A stretch of DNA of 64,000 nt, taken from CAYZIB01 sp964478425 (GTDB taxonomy: Bacteria > Bacillota_I > Bacilli_A > Acholeplasmatales > WRBM01). Shown one piece after another: positions 44,795 to 53,535 of the stretch. The stretch is from positions 1 to 64,000 of the forward strand of contig CAYZIB010000003.1 in the NCBI GenBank assembly GCA_964478425.1, written 5' to 3'. The translations under genes were made by a program, and so were the position numbers. A model generated the notes under the pieces. The model saw only the letters and a program-made list of their open reading frames with translations, did not search any database and was not told where the DNA came from. Every line of letters begins with the position of its first letter. Position 1 is the first letter of the stretch.

Positions 44795-44810
44795 ATTTTT
44801 GGAGGTTTAT

Positions 44811-46175
44811 ATGGAAGAAAATATATTAAAAAAAGAAAAAATAAATAAGTTGTTTTTAAATATTGGAATACCAATGATTATATCGATGGTACTACAAGCA
44901 TTATATAATGTTATAGATAGTATTTTTGTTGCTAATATTAAAGATATTGGTCCATTAGCAAACGAAGCTTTAACATATGCATTTCCAATTCAAATTTTAA
45001 TAATTGCAATAGGTGTTGGAACAGGAGTTGGACTTAATACATTATTATCCAAAAATCTTGGAGAAAATAATAAAAATAAGGTAAATGAAGTAGCGGGTAA
45101 TGGAATATTCTTAGGAATAGTTATTTATTTGATATTTTTAATTTTTGGAATATTTGGATCTGGTAAATTTATTAAGTTATTTTCAAATGATAATCAAATT
45201 ATATCTATGGGTAAAAATTATTTAATGATTTGTACTGTATTTTCATTTGGACAAATTGGATTTACAATTTATGAAAGATTATTACAAGCAACAGGTAAAG
45301 CAAAATATTCTACTATAGCTCAGATAAGTGGAGCAGTTATTAATATAGTTTTCGATTATGTTTTTATTTTTATATTTAATCTAGATGTAATTGGTGCTGC
45401 GATTGCGACTGTTTTAGGTCAAATTGTTTCGTTAATAATTTCAATTTATTTTCATTATCATAAAAATAAAGAAATTGATGGGAATGTTAAATATATTAAA
45501 TTTAATAAAAATATATTTAAAGAAATATATAAAATAGGATTTACAGCAATGATTATGCAAGGTTTATTAGCTTTGATGATGGCTATAATTAATAAAATAT
45601 TAGGATTATCAAATGTTAGTTCTAATTTACTTGTTGGTTCGTTTGGAATATATTATAAAATTCAACAGATTGCATTATTTTCTTGCTTTGGATTATCTAA
45701 TACAATGATTACTATTTTGTCTTTTAATTATGGTTTAAAAGATAAAAAAAGAATTAATGAATCAATTAAATATGGAATTTTATATACTTTTATTGTTACT
45801 ATTATAATTACAGTTTTATTTTTTATTATAGCTAAACCATTATCTTTATTATTTTCTATTGGAAGTAATAATGAAGAAGAACTAATTATTGTTTGTAAAA
45901 AAGCAACTAGAATTGGCTCTTTAGGATTTTGTTTTATGGGATATACTATTATTATTCAAGGAATATTTCAGGCTTTAAAATGCTCTATTAAACCTTTAAT
46001 AACAGCATTGTTAAGATTAATTATATTTGTTATTCCAATTGCATATTATTTTGTTTTAAAAGAAAATGTTTTAGATATTTTTTGGTATACATTTCCTATT
46101 TCTGAATTTTTAACGGCAATTATATCTTATTTTATGTTAAAATATGAAATAAATAAAAAAATCAATATATTATAA
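44811..46175 (+). CDS. MATE family efflux transporter
   Basis: It encodes 454 residues with 12 membrane helices in two related halves, and the MATE/NorM-type start LFLNIGIPMIISMVLQALYN. ATG 44811 is chosen because GGAGG lies at 44801-44805; an upstream in-frame ATG sits inside the leader hairpin. It exports cationic drugs or metabolites by Na+ or H+ antiport. The leader terminator suggests inducible readthrough. It is convergent with the RNase J gene. Confidence 0.93.
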   Translation: MEENILKKEKINKLFLNIGIPMIISMVLQALYNVIDSIFVANIKDIGPLANEALTYAFPIQILIIAIGVGTGVGLNTLLSKNLGENNKNKVNEVAGNGIFLGIVIYLIFLIFGIFGSGKFIKLFSNDNQIISMGKNYLMICTVFSFGQIGFTIYERLLQATGKAKYSTIAQISGAVINIVFDYVFIFIFNLDVIGAAIATVLGQIVSLIISIYFHYHKNKEIDGNVKYIKFNKNIFKEIYKIGFTAMIMQGLLALMMAIINKILGLSNVSSNLLVGSFGIYYKIQQIALFSCFGLSNTMITILSFNYGLKDKKRINESIKYGILYTFIVTIIITVLFFIIAKPLSLLFSIGSNNEEELIIVCKKATRIGSLGFCFMGYTIIIQGIFQALKCSIKPLITALLRLIIFVIPIAYYFVLKENVLDIFWYTFPISEFLTAIISYFMLKYEINKKINIL

Positions 46176-46219
46176 AAAAAGCTTCAATTATCTAAAAAGA
46201 TAAATTGAAGCTTTTTTAA
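46174..46219. terminator. Bidirectional terminator between MATE and RNase J genes
   Basis: AAAAAAGCTTCAAT and the matching ATTGAAGCTTTTTT form a long stem, extended by TATCT/AGATA with a small bulge around an AAAA loop. A-rich and T-rich flanks serve both strands. Confidence 0.8.
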
Positions 46220-47886
46220 TCTAGTTTCATAATTATTGGAATTATGATTGGTTTTCTTTCTGTAGCATCAAAAATTATTTTTCCTATAAAATCAATTAAA
46301 TTATTTTTTAAATTATTAATATTAATTGTTTTATATTTTTTTAATTGATTTAATAAATATTCTTTAGATTGTTTTAATATGTTTTGAGTTAAATATTCAC
46401 TATTTTTTAAATAAATAAATCCTTTAGAAATAAATGTTGGTTCATTAATTAATTGCTTTGTTTTTCCGTCAATTACAAAACAAATAGAAAATAATCCATC
46501 TTCTTGAAGCATTTTTCTTTCTTTTAAAACAGCATTTTCTAATCCACTAAAATCTAATCCATCAATATAAATATTACTAGTTGGAACTTTACCTTTAATA
46601 TAGCATTTATTATTTGTAATATTTAAAACATCTCCGTTATTCATCACAAATGTATTTTCTTTTTTAATTCCACATTTCATAGCAGTATTAGCATGCATTT
46701 TAAGCATTCTATATTCACCATGTATTGGCATAAAATATTCAGGTCTTAAAAGATTAAATAGCATCTTTTGATCTCCAATAGAAGCATGACCTGTTGTATG
46801 AGTATCGGTTAAATTAGAATTAACTATAACGCTTGCTCCTCTTTTATATAGTTGGTTAATAGTGTTATTAACATAACCTGCGTTTCCAGGTATAGGATTA
46901 GAAGAAAAAATTATTGTATCATTAGGTTGAATTTTAATTTGTCTATGGGAACCATTTGCAATTCTGCTTAAAGCTGCCATTGCTTCGCCTTGAGAACCTG
47001 TACAAAGCAATGTTAATTCGTTATCTTTATATTTATTAATTTGACTTGGTTCAATAAAGACATTTTTTTTATTAGGAATATATCCTAAATTAAGACCAAC
47101 TTCTAATGTTTTTGTCATACTTCTTCCAAAAACTGCAACTTTACGATTATTTTCAATTGAAGCTTCAACAATTTGTTGAATACGGTATACATTTGAAGCA
47201 AAAGTAGCAATTATTACTCTACCTTCTAAAATACCAAATAATTGTTTAATATTTTCAGTTACTTTTCTTTCGCTACTTGTAAATCCATCATGTTCTGAAT
47301 TAGTACTATCGGCTAAAAGTAATTTAACTCCCTCTTTTCCTAAGTTAGCTAATTTTTCAAATTCAATTCCAGGTCCAACAGGTGTTAAATCAATTTTATA
47401 GTCTCCTGAATGTAAAATATTTCCAAATGGTGTTTTAAAACAAATAGCATAAGCATCAGGAATAGAATGAGTTACTCTTATAAAGGAAATTGTGATATCT
47501 TTAAATTTAAAAACAGAATTATTGTTATAAGGTATGATATTGCATGTGCAATGATGTTCAGCAATTTTTGAATTAATTAAATCAATTGCAATACCTGAAG
47601 CATAAATGTTTTTAATAGAAACTTGTTTTAATAAATAAGGAATTGATCCAATATGATCTTCATGTCCGTGAGTAATAAAAAGACCCACAATTTTTTCTTG
47701 ATTTAAAATTAAATATTCAAAATCAGGAATAACTAAATCTACGCCTAAAAGTTGTTCATCAGGGAAAATTAATCCGGAATCAATAATAAAAATTTGATTA
47801 TTATATTCTAACACATAACAATTTTTTCCGACTTCACATAATCCGCCTAAGGCAAATAGTTTTAATTCTTTACTTGCTTTTTCCAT
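46216..47886 (-). CDS. rnj: Ribonuclease J
   Basis: This endo- and 5'-exoribonuclease is central to mRNA decay and rRNA processing in Bacillota. The 556 residues begin with the beta-lactamase-fold metal motif HGHEDH (73-78), after LFALGGLCEVGKNCYVLE. The beta-CASP part has LLADSTNSEHDGFTSSE, LLCTGSQGEA and MPIHGEYRML. AGGAG precedes the ATG on the minus strand. Only one RNase J gene is visible in the window. Confidence 0.96.
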   Translation of the reverse strand: MEKASKELKLFALGGLCEVGKNCYVLEYNNQIFIIDSGLIFPDEQLLGVDLVIPDFEYLILNQEKIVGLFITHGHEDHIGSIPYLLKQVSIKNIYASGIAIDLINSKIAEHHCTCNIIPYNNNSVFKFKDITISFIRVTHSIPDAYAICFKTPFGNILHSGDYKIDLTPVGPGIEFEKLANLGKEGVKLLLADSTNSEHDGFTSSERKVTENIKQLFGILEGRVIIATFASNVYRIQQIVEASIENNRKVAVFGRSMTKTLEVGLNLGYIPNKKNVFIEPSQINKYKDNELTLLCTGSQGEAMAALSRIANGSHRQIKIQPNDTIIFSSNPIPGNAGYVNNTINQLYKRGASVIVNSNLTDTHTTGHASIGDQKMLFNLLRPEYFMPIHGEYRMLKMHANTAMKCGIKKENTFVMNNGDVLNITNNKCYIKGKVPTSNIYIDGLDFSGLENAVLKERKMLQEDGLFSICFVIDGKTKQLINEPTFISKGFIYLKNSEYLTQNILKQSKEYLLNQLKKYKTININNLKNNLIDFIGKIIFDATERKPIIIPIIMKLD

Positions 47887-48086
47887 TTTTTTTCTCCTTT
47901 CTTTTTTTAACTTAAATTATTATACAATAATAAACTTATAATTAAAAGTTTTTTTAAAAAAAATTATTGTAATTAATTTAAATTTTTTAAAAAAATGATG
48001 ATTTTAATAAGTTAGTTTTAGTATATGTCAAATATAAAAAAATATTGTATATTTATATAAATATATCAAATTAACATTAAGAAGTA

Positions 48087-48114
48087 TTGCTAAAAAAAAA
48101 ATATATGATATAAT
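48087..48114 (+). promoter_or_regulatory. Promoter of the rimP-nusA-infB operon
   Basis: TTGCTA (48087-48092), a 16-bp spacer and an extended -10 TGATATAAT (TATAAT 48109-48114). The expected transcript start is within about six bases of the ATG at 48127. Confidence 0.7.
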
Positions 48115-48126
48115 TAAATTAGTAAT

Positions 48127-48609
48127 ATGAGTGAGTTATTGAATTCACTCGTTTTTATTAAAGGATGTGATATTATTAAAGATTTGGAAAAAATAATAAT
48201 AGAATATTTAAAACAGCAAAAACTAAAATTAGTAAGCATGAAATTTATTACTGAATTTGGTAATAAAATTTTACAAATACTAATTGATAAAGAAGATGAA
48301 ACATTTGTTAATACTGATGAATTAACACAAGTTAATAATTATATTAGTAGTTATTTAGACGAACATGATTTATTTGATTTTAATTATTTATTAGAAGTTT
48401 CATCATGTGGTGCAGAAAAGGAAATTCATTTAGAAAATTTAAAACATCATATAGGATCATATGTAACAATTAATGATAATATTGTTGGAACAATTTTAGA
48501 AGTAGATGATCTAAATTTAATTTTAAAACAAAATTTAAAAGGAAGAATAAAAAAGATAAATATTCCTTTAAATGAAATAAAAAAAACAAAATTAACAATA
48601 AAATTTTAG
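48127..48609 (+). CDS. rimP: Ribosome maturation factor RimP
   Basis: RimP helps assemble the 30S subunit. The family match begins at about KDLEKIIIEYLKQQKLKLVS and continues through VSSCGAEKEI to the C-terminal SH3-like part. The start is uncertain. ATG 48127 would give 160 residues but lies almost at the transcript start, with no ribosome site, and adds about 17 unmatched residues. A good AAGGATGTGAT (48161-48171) is followed only by ATT codons (48172, 48175) and a distant TTG (48184). The true start may be ATT. It is the first gene of the operon. Confidence 0.88.
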   Translation: MSELLNSLVFIKGCDIIKDLEKIIIEYLKQQKLKLVSMKFITEFGNKILQILIDKEDETFVNTDELTQVNNYISSYLDEHDLFDFNYLLEVSSCGAEKEIHLENLKHHIGSYVTINDNIVGTILEVDDLNLILKQNLKGRIKKINIPLNEIKKTKLTIKF

Positions 48610-48620
48610 CGAGGTAAATT

Positions 48621-49697
48621 ATGGTTAGTAAAGAGTTTTTTAAACAATTAGAAATTGTGGCAGAAGAAAAAGGAATTAGTGTTGATGATTTAATTGAAGC
48701 ATTTAAAAAAAGTTTAATGAATGCTTTTAAAAGAACATATGGGCATCAATCAGCAAGAATTAAAATTAAACCTGAAAAACATGAAATAATGATTTATTCA
48801 AGATATTTAGTAGTTTCAGAAAAAAAAGAAGATCCTGAAAATGAAATAGAACAAATGTTATTACAAGATGCTAAAAAAATTTCAAGCAAATATAAAGTTG
48901 GAGATGTTATTGAAATTCCAGTAAATCCAAAAGAATTTGGAAGATTTGCAGCATCTATTGCAAAACAAGTATTTAATCAATCAGTTAAAACTATTGAAAA
49001 AGAAAATGCATATCAATATTTTAAAGGTTTTGAACATGAAATGATGAATGCTTTAATTGTTCAAAAAAATGAAAATAATTTTATTCTTGATTTAGGACAA
49101 GAAATAACAACTGTTTTACCAGATAAACAATTAATGCCTACAGATAAAGAAAATTATAATGAAGGCGATAAAATAAATGTTTATATAACAAATGTTGAAC
49201 AAACAACAAAAGGTCCAAGAATTTTTGTTTCAAGAACTGATAGTAGACTTGTTGTTAGATTATTTGAATCAAATGTTCCTGAAATTAAAGAAGGAATAAT
49301 TGAAATAATGGGAATAGCAAGAGAACCTGGTGAAAAAACAAAAATAGGTGTTTATTCAAATGATAGTAATGTTGAACCTATTGGAGCATGTGTTGGAGAA
49401 AAAGGATCAAGAATTAAAAATGTTGTTGCTGCATTAAGTGGTGAAAAAATTGAAATGTTTAAATATGATAATGATCCAGAAACATTAATTAAAAATGCAT
49501 TATATCCTGCAAAAGTAAAATCTGTTTGTGATATAAATCTTAAAAAGAAAACAGCATTAGTAATTGTTGAAGATGAATCATATAATCTAGCAATAGGATA
49601 TAAAGGTATAAATAAACGCCTTGTTTGTGGAGCTACTAATTGGCATATTGAAATTAGAAGTGTAATGCAAATGAATGAAGAAGGAATTGAATTTTAA
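48621..49697 (+). CDS. nusA: Transcription termination/antitermination factor NusA
   Basis: It encodes 358 residues: an N-terminal RNA-polymerase-binding domain, an S1 domain (about 135-200) and two KH domains with EPIGACVGEKGSRIKNVV and NLAIGYKGINKRLVCGAT. It lacks the acidic C-terminal repeats of proteobacterial NusA, as is normal in Bacillota. GCGAGG precedes the ATG, and the stop overlaps rnpM by one base. Confidence 0.97.
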   Translation: MVSKEFFKQLEIVAEEKGISVDDLIEAFKKSLMNAFKRTYGHQSARIKIKPEKHEIMIYSRYLVVSEKKEDPENEIEQMLLQDAKKISSKYKVGDVIEIPVNPKEFGRFAASIAKQVFNQSVKTIEKENAYQYFKGFEHEMMNALIVQKNENNFILDLGQEITTVLPDKQLMPTDKENYNEGDKINVYITNVEQTTKGPRIFVSRTDSRLVVRLFESNVPEIKEGIIEIMGIAREPGEKTKIGVYSNDSNVEPIGACVGEKGSRIKNVVAALSGEKIEMFKYDNDPETLIKNALYPAKVKSVCDINLKKKTALVIVEDESYNLAIGYKGINKRLVCGATNWHIEIRSVMQMNEEGIEF

Positions 49698-49954
49698 TGA
49701 AAAAGATTCCTCTTAGAACATGTTGTGTAACAAAAAAACAATTTCCTAAAAAAGAATTAGTAAGAATAGTTAAAAATAAAGAAAATGAAGTTTTTGTTGA
49801 TTTAACTGGAAAAGCTAATGGCAGAGGTGCTTATTTAAATTTAAGTTTATCTGTAATTGAAAAAGCAAAAAAAACTAATTGTTTAGGAGTTAAATTAGAA
49901 ACTACTATTCCTGATAGTATTTATGATGAATTAAAGGAATTATTAAATGAATGA
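49697..49954 (+). CDS. rnpM: RNase P modulator RnpM (YlxR family)
   Basis: It encodes 85 residues of the YlxR/DUF448 family, an RNA-binding protein reported to modulate RNase P. The blocks LRTCCVTKKQFPKKELVRIV and GRGAYLN are characteristic. It sits in the conserved nusA-ylxR-ylxQ-infB order and overlaps ylxQ by 8 bp. Confidence 0.93.
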   Translation: MKKIPLRTCCVTKKQFPKKELVRIVKNKENEVFVDLTGKANGRGAYLNLSLSVIEKAKKTNCLGVKLETTIPDSIYDELKELLNE

Positions 49955-50243
49955 TAAATTTTTTAGTTTTATAGGACTAATGTTTAAAGCAAATAGAGTT
50001 ATTGTAGGGGCAGATAAAGTTTTAGATGGAATTAAAAATAAAAAAGTTTTTCTTGTAATTTTAACTGATAATACATTGACGAATACTAAAAAAATGATTT
50101 TAGATAAAACAAAATATTATAATATTCCAATTATTATAGATGTTTGTGCTTTAAAGTTAAATCATTTTATTGGTAAAGATAATGTTAAAGTTATTGGAAT
50201 AACAGATACAAATGTGGCAAATAAAATTTTAAACATGCAATAA
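49947..50243 (+). CDS. ylxQ: L7Ae-family RNA-binding protein YlxQ
   Basis: It encodes 98 residues with the L7Ae/L30e/S12e/Gadd45 fold: start FFSFIGLMFKANRVIVGADK, a central ILTDN and late KVIGITDTNVA. It probably binds kink-turn RNA. It lies in the infB operon between rnpM and infB. Confidence 0.92.
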   Translation: MNDKFFSFIGLMFKANRVIVGADKVLDGIKNKKVFLVILTDNTLTNTKKMILDKTKYYNIPIIIDVCALKLNHFIGKDNVKVIGITDTNVANKILNMQ

Positions 50244-50265
50244 TTCAAAAGAAAGAGGTGATTTT

Positions 50266-52089
50266 ATGGCAAAAAAACCCATAAAAAAAGAAAACAGAAT
50301 ATCAAATGTGCCTAGAAAAGATGCAAATAAAAAATCTAAATCTGTATTAATTTATAAAGAAGGATTAACATTACAAGAAGTTGCTGCATCTTTAGAAAAA
50401 ACACCAGTTGAAATTATAAAATCATTAATGAAATTAGGTTATATGATGACACAAAATCAAATAATGACTAAAGATATTTGTGAATTATTGTGTCTAGAAT
50501 TAGGAATTGAAATAAAAGATGAAGTAGTAACAGATATTGAAAGATTTGATGAATTTGATATTGTAGATGATGAAAAAGATTTAGTTAAAAGACCACCAGT
50601 AGTCACTATCATGGGACATGTTGATCATGGAAAAACTACATTACTTGACCATATTAGACATTCAAGAGTAGTAACTCAAGAAGCAGGTGGAATTACTCAA
50701 CATATTGGGGCATATCAAATAAAAAGAAATAATAACTTAATAACATTTATAGATACTCCTGGTCATGCTGCATTTTCAGAAATGCGTGCAAGAGGAGCAA
50801 AAGTAACAGATATAACAGTATTAGTTGTTGCTGCTGATGATGGAGTTATGCCTCAAACAGAAGAAGCTATAGCTCATGCTAAAGCAGCTAAAGTTCCAAT
50901 TATTGTTGCAATTAATAAAATGGATAAACCAAGTGCTAATCCTGAAAGAGTAATGCAAGAATTATCAAGATTTGATCTTTTACCAGAAGCATGGGGTGGA
51001 GATACTATTTATTGTGAAATATCTGCATTATCTGGGAAAGGTGTAGACAATTTATTAGATATGATTGAACTTTTAGCGGAAGTTGAAGATTATAAAGCTA
51101 ATCCTAATAGACTTGCAATTGGTTCAGTAATTGAAGCTAAAATGGATAAAGGAAGAGGTCCTGTAGCAACATTGATTATTCAAAATGGTACATTAAAAGT
51201 TCATGATAATATTGTTATTGGTACAACTTATGGTAAGATTAGAACAATGCAAGATGATACAGGAAGAAAATATGAAACAGCATTACCTTCACAAGCAGTT
51301 GAAGTTACTGGGTTAAATGAAGTTCCTAAAGCCGGAGATAAATTTATGGTTTTACTTGATGAAAAACAAGCTAAACAAACTGCAGAAGCAAGATTCCATA
51401 AGGAATGGGTAAAAGAAAGAGGAACAAATAAAATAGCTTCTTTAGAAGATATGTTTAAAGAAATTAAAGATGGTGAATTTAAAGAATTAAATTTAATTGT
51501 TAAAGCAGATACACAAGGATCTGCTGAAGCAATAAGAGGATCTTTAGAAAAATTAGGAATGGAAGATGTAAAAGTTAATATTATAAGATGTAGTGTTGGG
51601 GCTATAACTGATACTGATGTAACACTTGCTACTGTTTCTAATGCTATTATAATGGGATTTAATATAAGACCAAATGGTACTGTAAGAGAAATTGCTAAAG
51701 ATAAAGGTGTTGAAATTAGATTTTATAATATTATTTATACAATGATTGACGATATTAAACAAGCAGTTAAAGGTATGCTTGAACCTATATATGAAGAAAT
51801 TGTAACTGGTATGTGCGATGTTAGAAATCTATTTAAAATTTCCAAGGTAGGAACAGTTGCTGGATGTTATGTTACAAATGGATATATAGAAAGAAATTCA
51901 CTTGTTAGAATTCTTAGAAATGGTGTTGTTGTTTATGAAGGGAAAATGGCTTCATTAAAACGATTTAAAGATGATGTTAAAGAAGTTAAACAAGGATATG
52001 AATGTGGAATTATGATTGAAAATTTTAATGATATAAAAGAAAATGATATCATTGAAGCATCAGTTATGAAAGAAGTTGAACGTAAATGA
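50266..52089 (+). CDS. infB: Translation initiation factor IF-2
   Basis: This GTPase places initiator tRNA on the ribosome. The 607 residues have a short basic N-terminus and one IF2_N domain (GLTLQEVAASLEKTPVEIIK). The G domain has GHVDHGKTT (about 117-125), DTPGHAAFS and NKMDKPSANP, and domains II-IV follow. The N-terminal region is much shorter than in B. subtilis or E. coli. It is coupled to rbfA by an ATGA overlap. Confidence 0.97.
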   Translation: MAKKPIKKENRISNVPRKDANKKSKSVLIYKEGLTLQEVAASLEKTPVEIIKSLMKLGYMMTQNQIMTKDICELLCLELGIEIKDEVVTDIERFDEFDIVDDEKDLVKRPPVVTIMGHVDHGKTTLLDHIRHSRVVTQEAGGITQHIGAYQIKRNNNLITFIDTPGHAAFSEMRARGAKVTDITVLVVAADDGVMPQTEEAIAHAKAAKVPIIVAINKMDKPSANPERVMQELSRFDLLPEAWGGDTIYCEISALSGKGVDNLLDMIELLAEVEDYKANPNRLAIGSVIEAKMDKGRGPVATLIIQNGTLKVHDNIVIGTTYGKIRTMQDDTGRKYETALPSQAVEVTGLNEVPKAGDKFMVLLDEKQAKQTAEARFHKEWVKERGTNKIASLEDMFKEIKDGEFKELNLIVKADTQGSAEAIRGSLEKLGMEDVKVNIIRCSVGAITDTDVTLATVSNAIIMGFNIRPNGTVREIAKDKGVEIRFYNIIYTMIDDIKQAVKGMLEPIYEEIVTGMCDVRNLFKISKVGTVAGCYVTNGYIERNSLVRILRNGVVVYEGKMASLKRFKDDVKEVKQGYECGIMIENFNDIKENDIIEASVMKEVERK

Positions 52090-52439
52090 GTGTAAATACT
52101 GATAAAATTGCTAAATTAATTCAAAAGGAAGCTGCTGATATATTTTTAAATGAAATTAAAGATACCAAAGTAGGTTATATTACAATAACTGATTGTGAAG
52201 TTACAAATGATTTATCTTATGCCTATGTTTATTATTCAGTAATCGGGGATAATGAAAAAGTTTTAGCAACTAAAAAGGCAGTTGAAAAATCAAAAGGATT
52301 TGTAAGAAAACAAATTGCATCAAGATTAAAAAATTTAAGAAAAATGCCAGAATTAATTTTTAGGTATGATGAATCATTAGCATATGGAAATAAAATTGAA
52401 ACGATATTAAATACTTTAGATATCAAAGATGAAGAATAA
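52086..52439 (+). CDS. rbfA: Ribosome-binding factor A
   Basis: RbfA acts in late 30S maturation. The 117 residues match the family length, with KIAKLIQKEAADIFLNEIKD at the start, AYVYYSVIGDNE in the middle and LKNLRKMPELIFRYDES near the end, the KH-like core. It is the last gene of the operon, before a strong terminator. Confidence 0.96.
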   Translation: MSVNTDKIAKLIQKEAADIFLNEIKDTKVGYITITDCEVTNDLSYAYVYYSVIGDNEKVLATKKAVEKSKGFVRKQIASRLKNLRKMPELIFRYDESLAYGNKIETILNTLDIKDEE

Positions 52440-52443
52440 AAAT

Positions 52444-52476
52444 GCATTTAAGGTGTTTCCTTAAATGCTTTTTTTT
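52444..52476 (+). terminator. Rho-independent terminator
   Basis: The perfect 10-bp stem GCATTTAAGG (52444-52453) / CCTTAAATGC (52459-52468) with a TGTTT loop is followed by eight Ts. It ends the infB operon. Confidence 0.88.
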
Positions 52477-52563
52477 ATGCTTTTTACAATAATTTTTTTA
52501 TAATTAATTATAAAACTATTTTCTTTAAGTTAAAATATGTTAAAATATTAAGGAGGTGTTATT

Positions 52564-53535
52564 ATGCAATTTTTAGGTAAAGATATAATTAATTCAACAA
52601 ATTTTATAAGCTATGGAAGATACGATATATTAGATAATGACCTAATATATTACTATACAGCAAGTGGATTTAGATGTAATTTAAAAGGAACAATTAATCT
52701 TGAAATTGAAGCATCAAATTATTCTGATGATATTAAAAGGCCATATATCACAGTGTTTATTAATAAAAAACCAACAAGAATCGGACTTTTTTCCGAAATT
52801 AATAATTTAACATTTGATGTAGATGGATTATTTGAATTATTCAAATCAACTGAAGGCAGTCAGTCTATAATTAAAATTAAAAAAGTAATTATTAATGGCA
52901 GTTTTTTAGAATTAACAAAAAAGAATAAAAAAGCCTTAGTTTTTGGAGATTCTTATACATGTGGATTTGGAAGTTTATCTAATAACGAAGAAGATCCATT
53001 TATAACTAAAGAAGAAGATGGAATGAATACATATGCATTTTTAGCTTTATATGAATTAGGATATGATATTGAAGAGGTTGCTATAAGTGGACATGCACTA
53101 TATAAAAGTCCTTATGCCGATAAAACAATTCCTGAATATTATAAAGAAATATCTGATACTAATAATAAAAAATTTATTCCAAATGATTCTAAGGATTTAA
53201 TAGTTATAAATCTTGGTACAAATGATTCAATTTATTTTAATGAAGGTCATTTTGATTTAATTGATGAATATGGTAAAGCTTATTTAAAGTTTTTAGATAC
53301 TTTAAAAAAAGATTATCCAAATGCTAAAATTGTTATGATCGGATATGACATTCAAAAAGAAGTTAATAATCAAATTAAAAAAGTAAAAGAAAATACTGTT
53401 TATAATGATGTATATCATTTAGAACTTGTAGCTCATGATAAATCTATAGAAGGATTTGGATCTTTAGGACATCCTAAAAAAATAACACATGAAAGATGGA
53501 GTAAAGTTTTAAAAGAATTTATAGGTAATATTTAA
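52564..53535 (+). CDS. SGNH/GDSL hydrolase (CE2-like esterase architecture)
   Basis: It encodes 323 residues without a signal peptide. An N-terminal beta-rich domain of about 115 residues precedes the hydrolase domain. The nucleophile is in FGDSYTCGFG (Ser130), GTND is at about 218-221, and GHPKKITHERW supplies the late His (303 or 309). This two-domain layout is that of CE2-type carbohydrate deacetylases, here probably cytoplasmic. AAGGAGG precedes the ATG, and the stop overlaps priA. Confidence 0.85.
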   Translation: MQFLGKDIINSTNFISYGRYDILDNDLIYYYTASGFRCNLKGTINLEIEASNYSDDIKRPYITVFINKKPTRIGLFSEINNLTFDVDGLFELFKSTEGSQSIIKIKKVIINGSFLELTKKNKKALVFGDSYTCGFGSLSNNEEDPFITKEEDGMNTYAFLALYELGYDIEEVAISGHALYKSPYADKTIPEYYKEISDTNNKKFIPNDSKDLIVINLGTNDSIYFNEGHFDLIDEYGKAYLKFLDTLKKDYPNAKIVMIGYDIQKEVNNQIKKVKENTVYNDVYHLELVAHDKSIEGFGSLGHPKKITHERWSKVLKEFIGNI

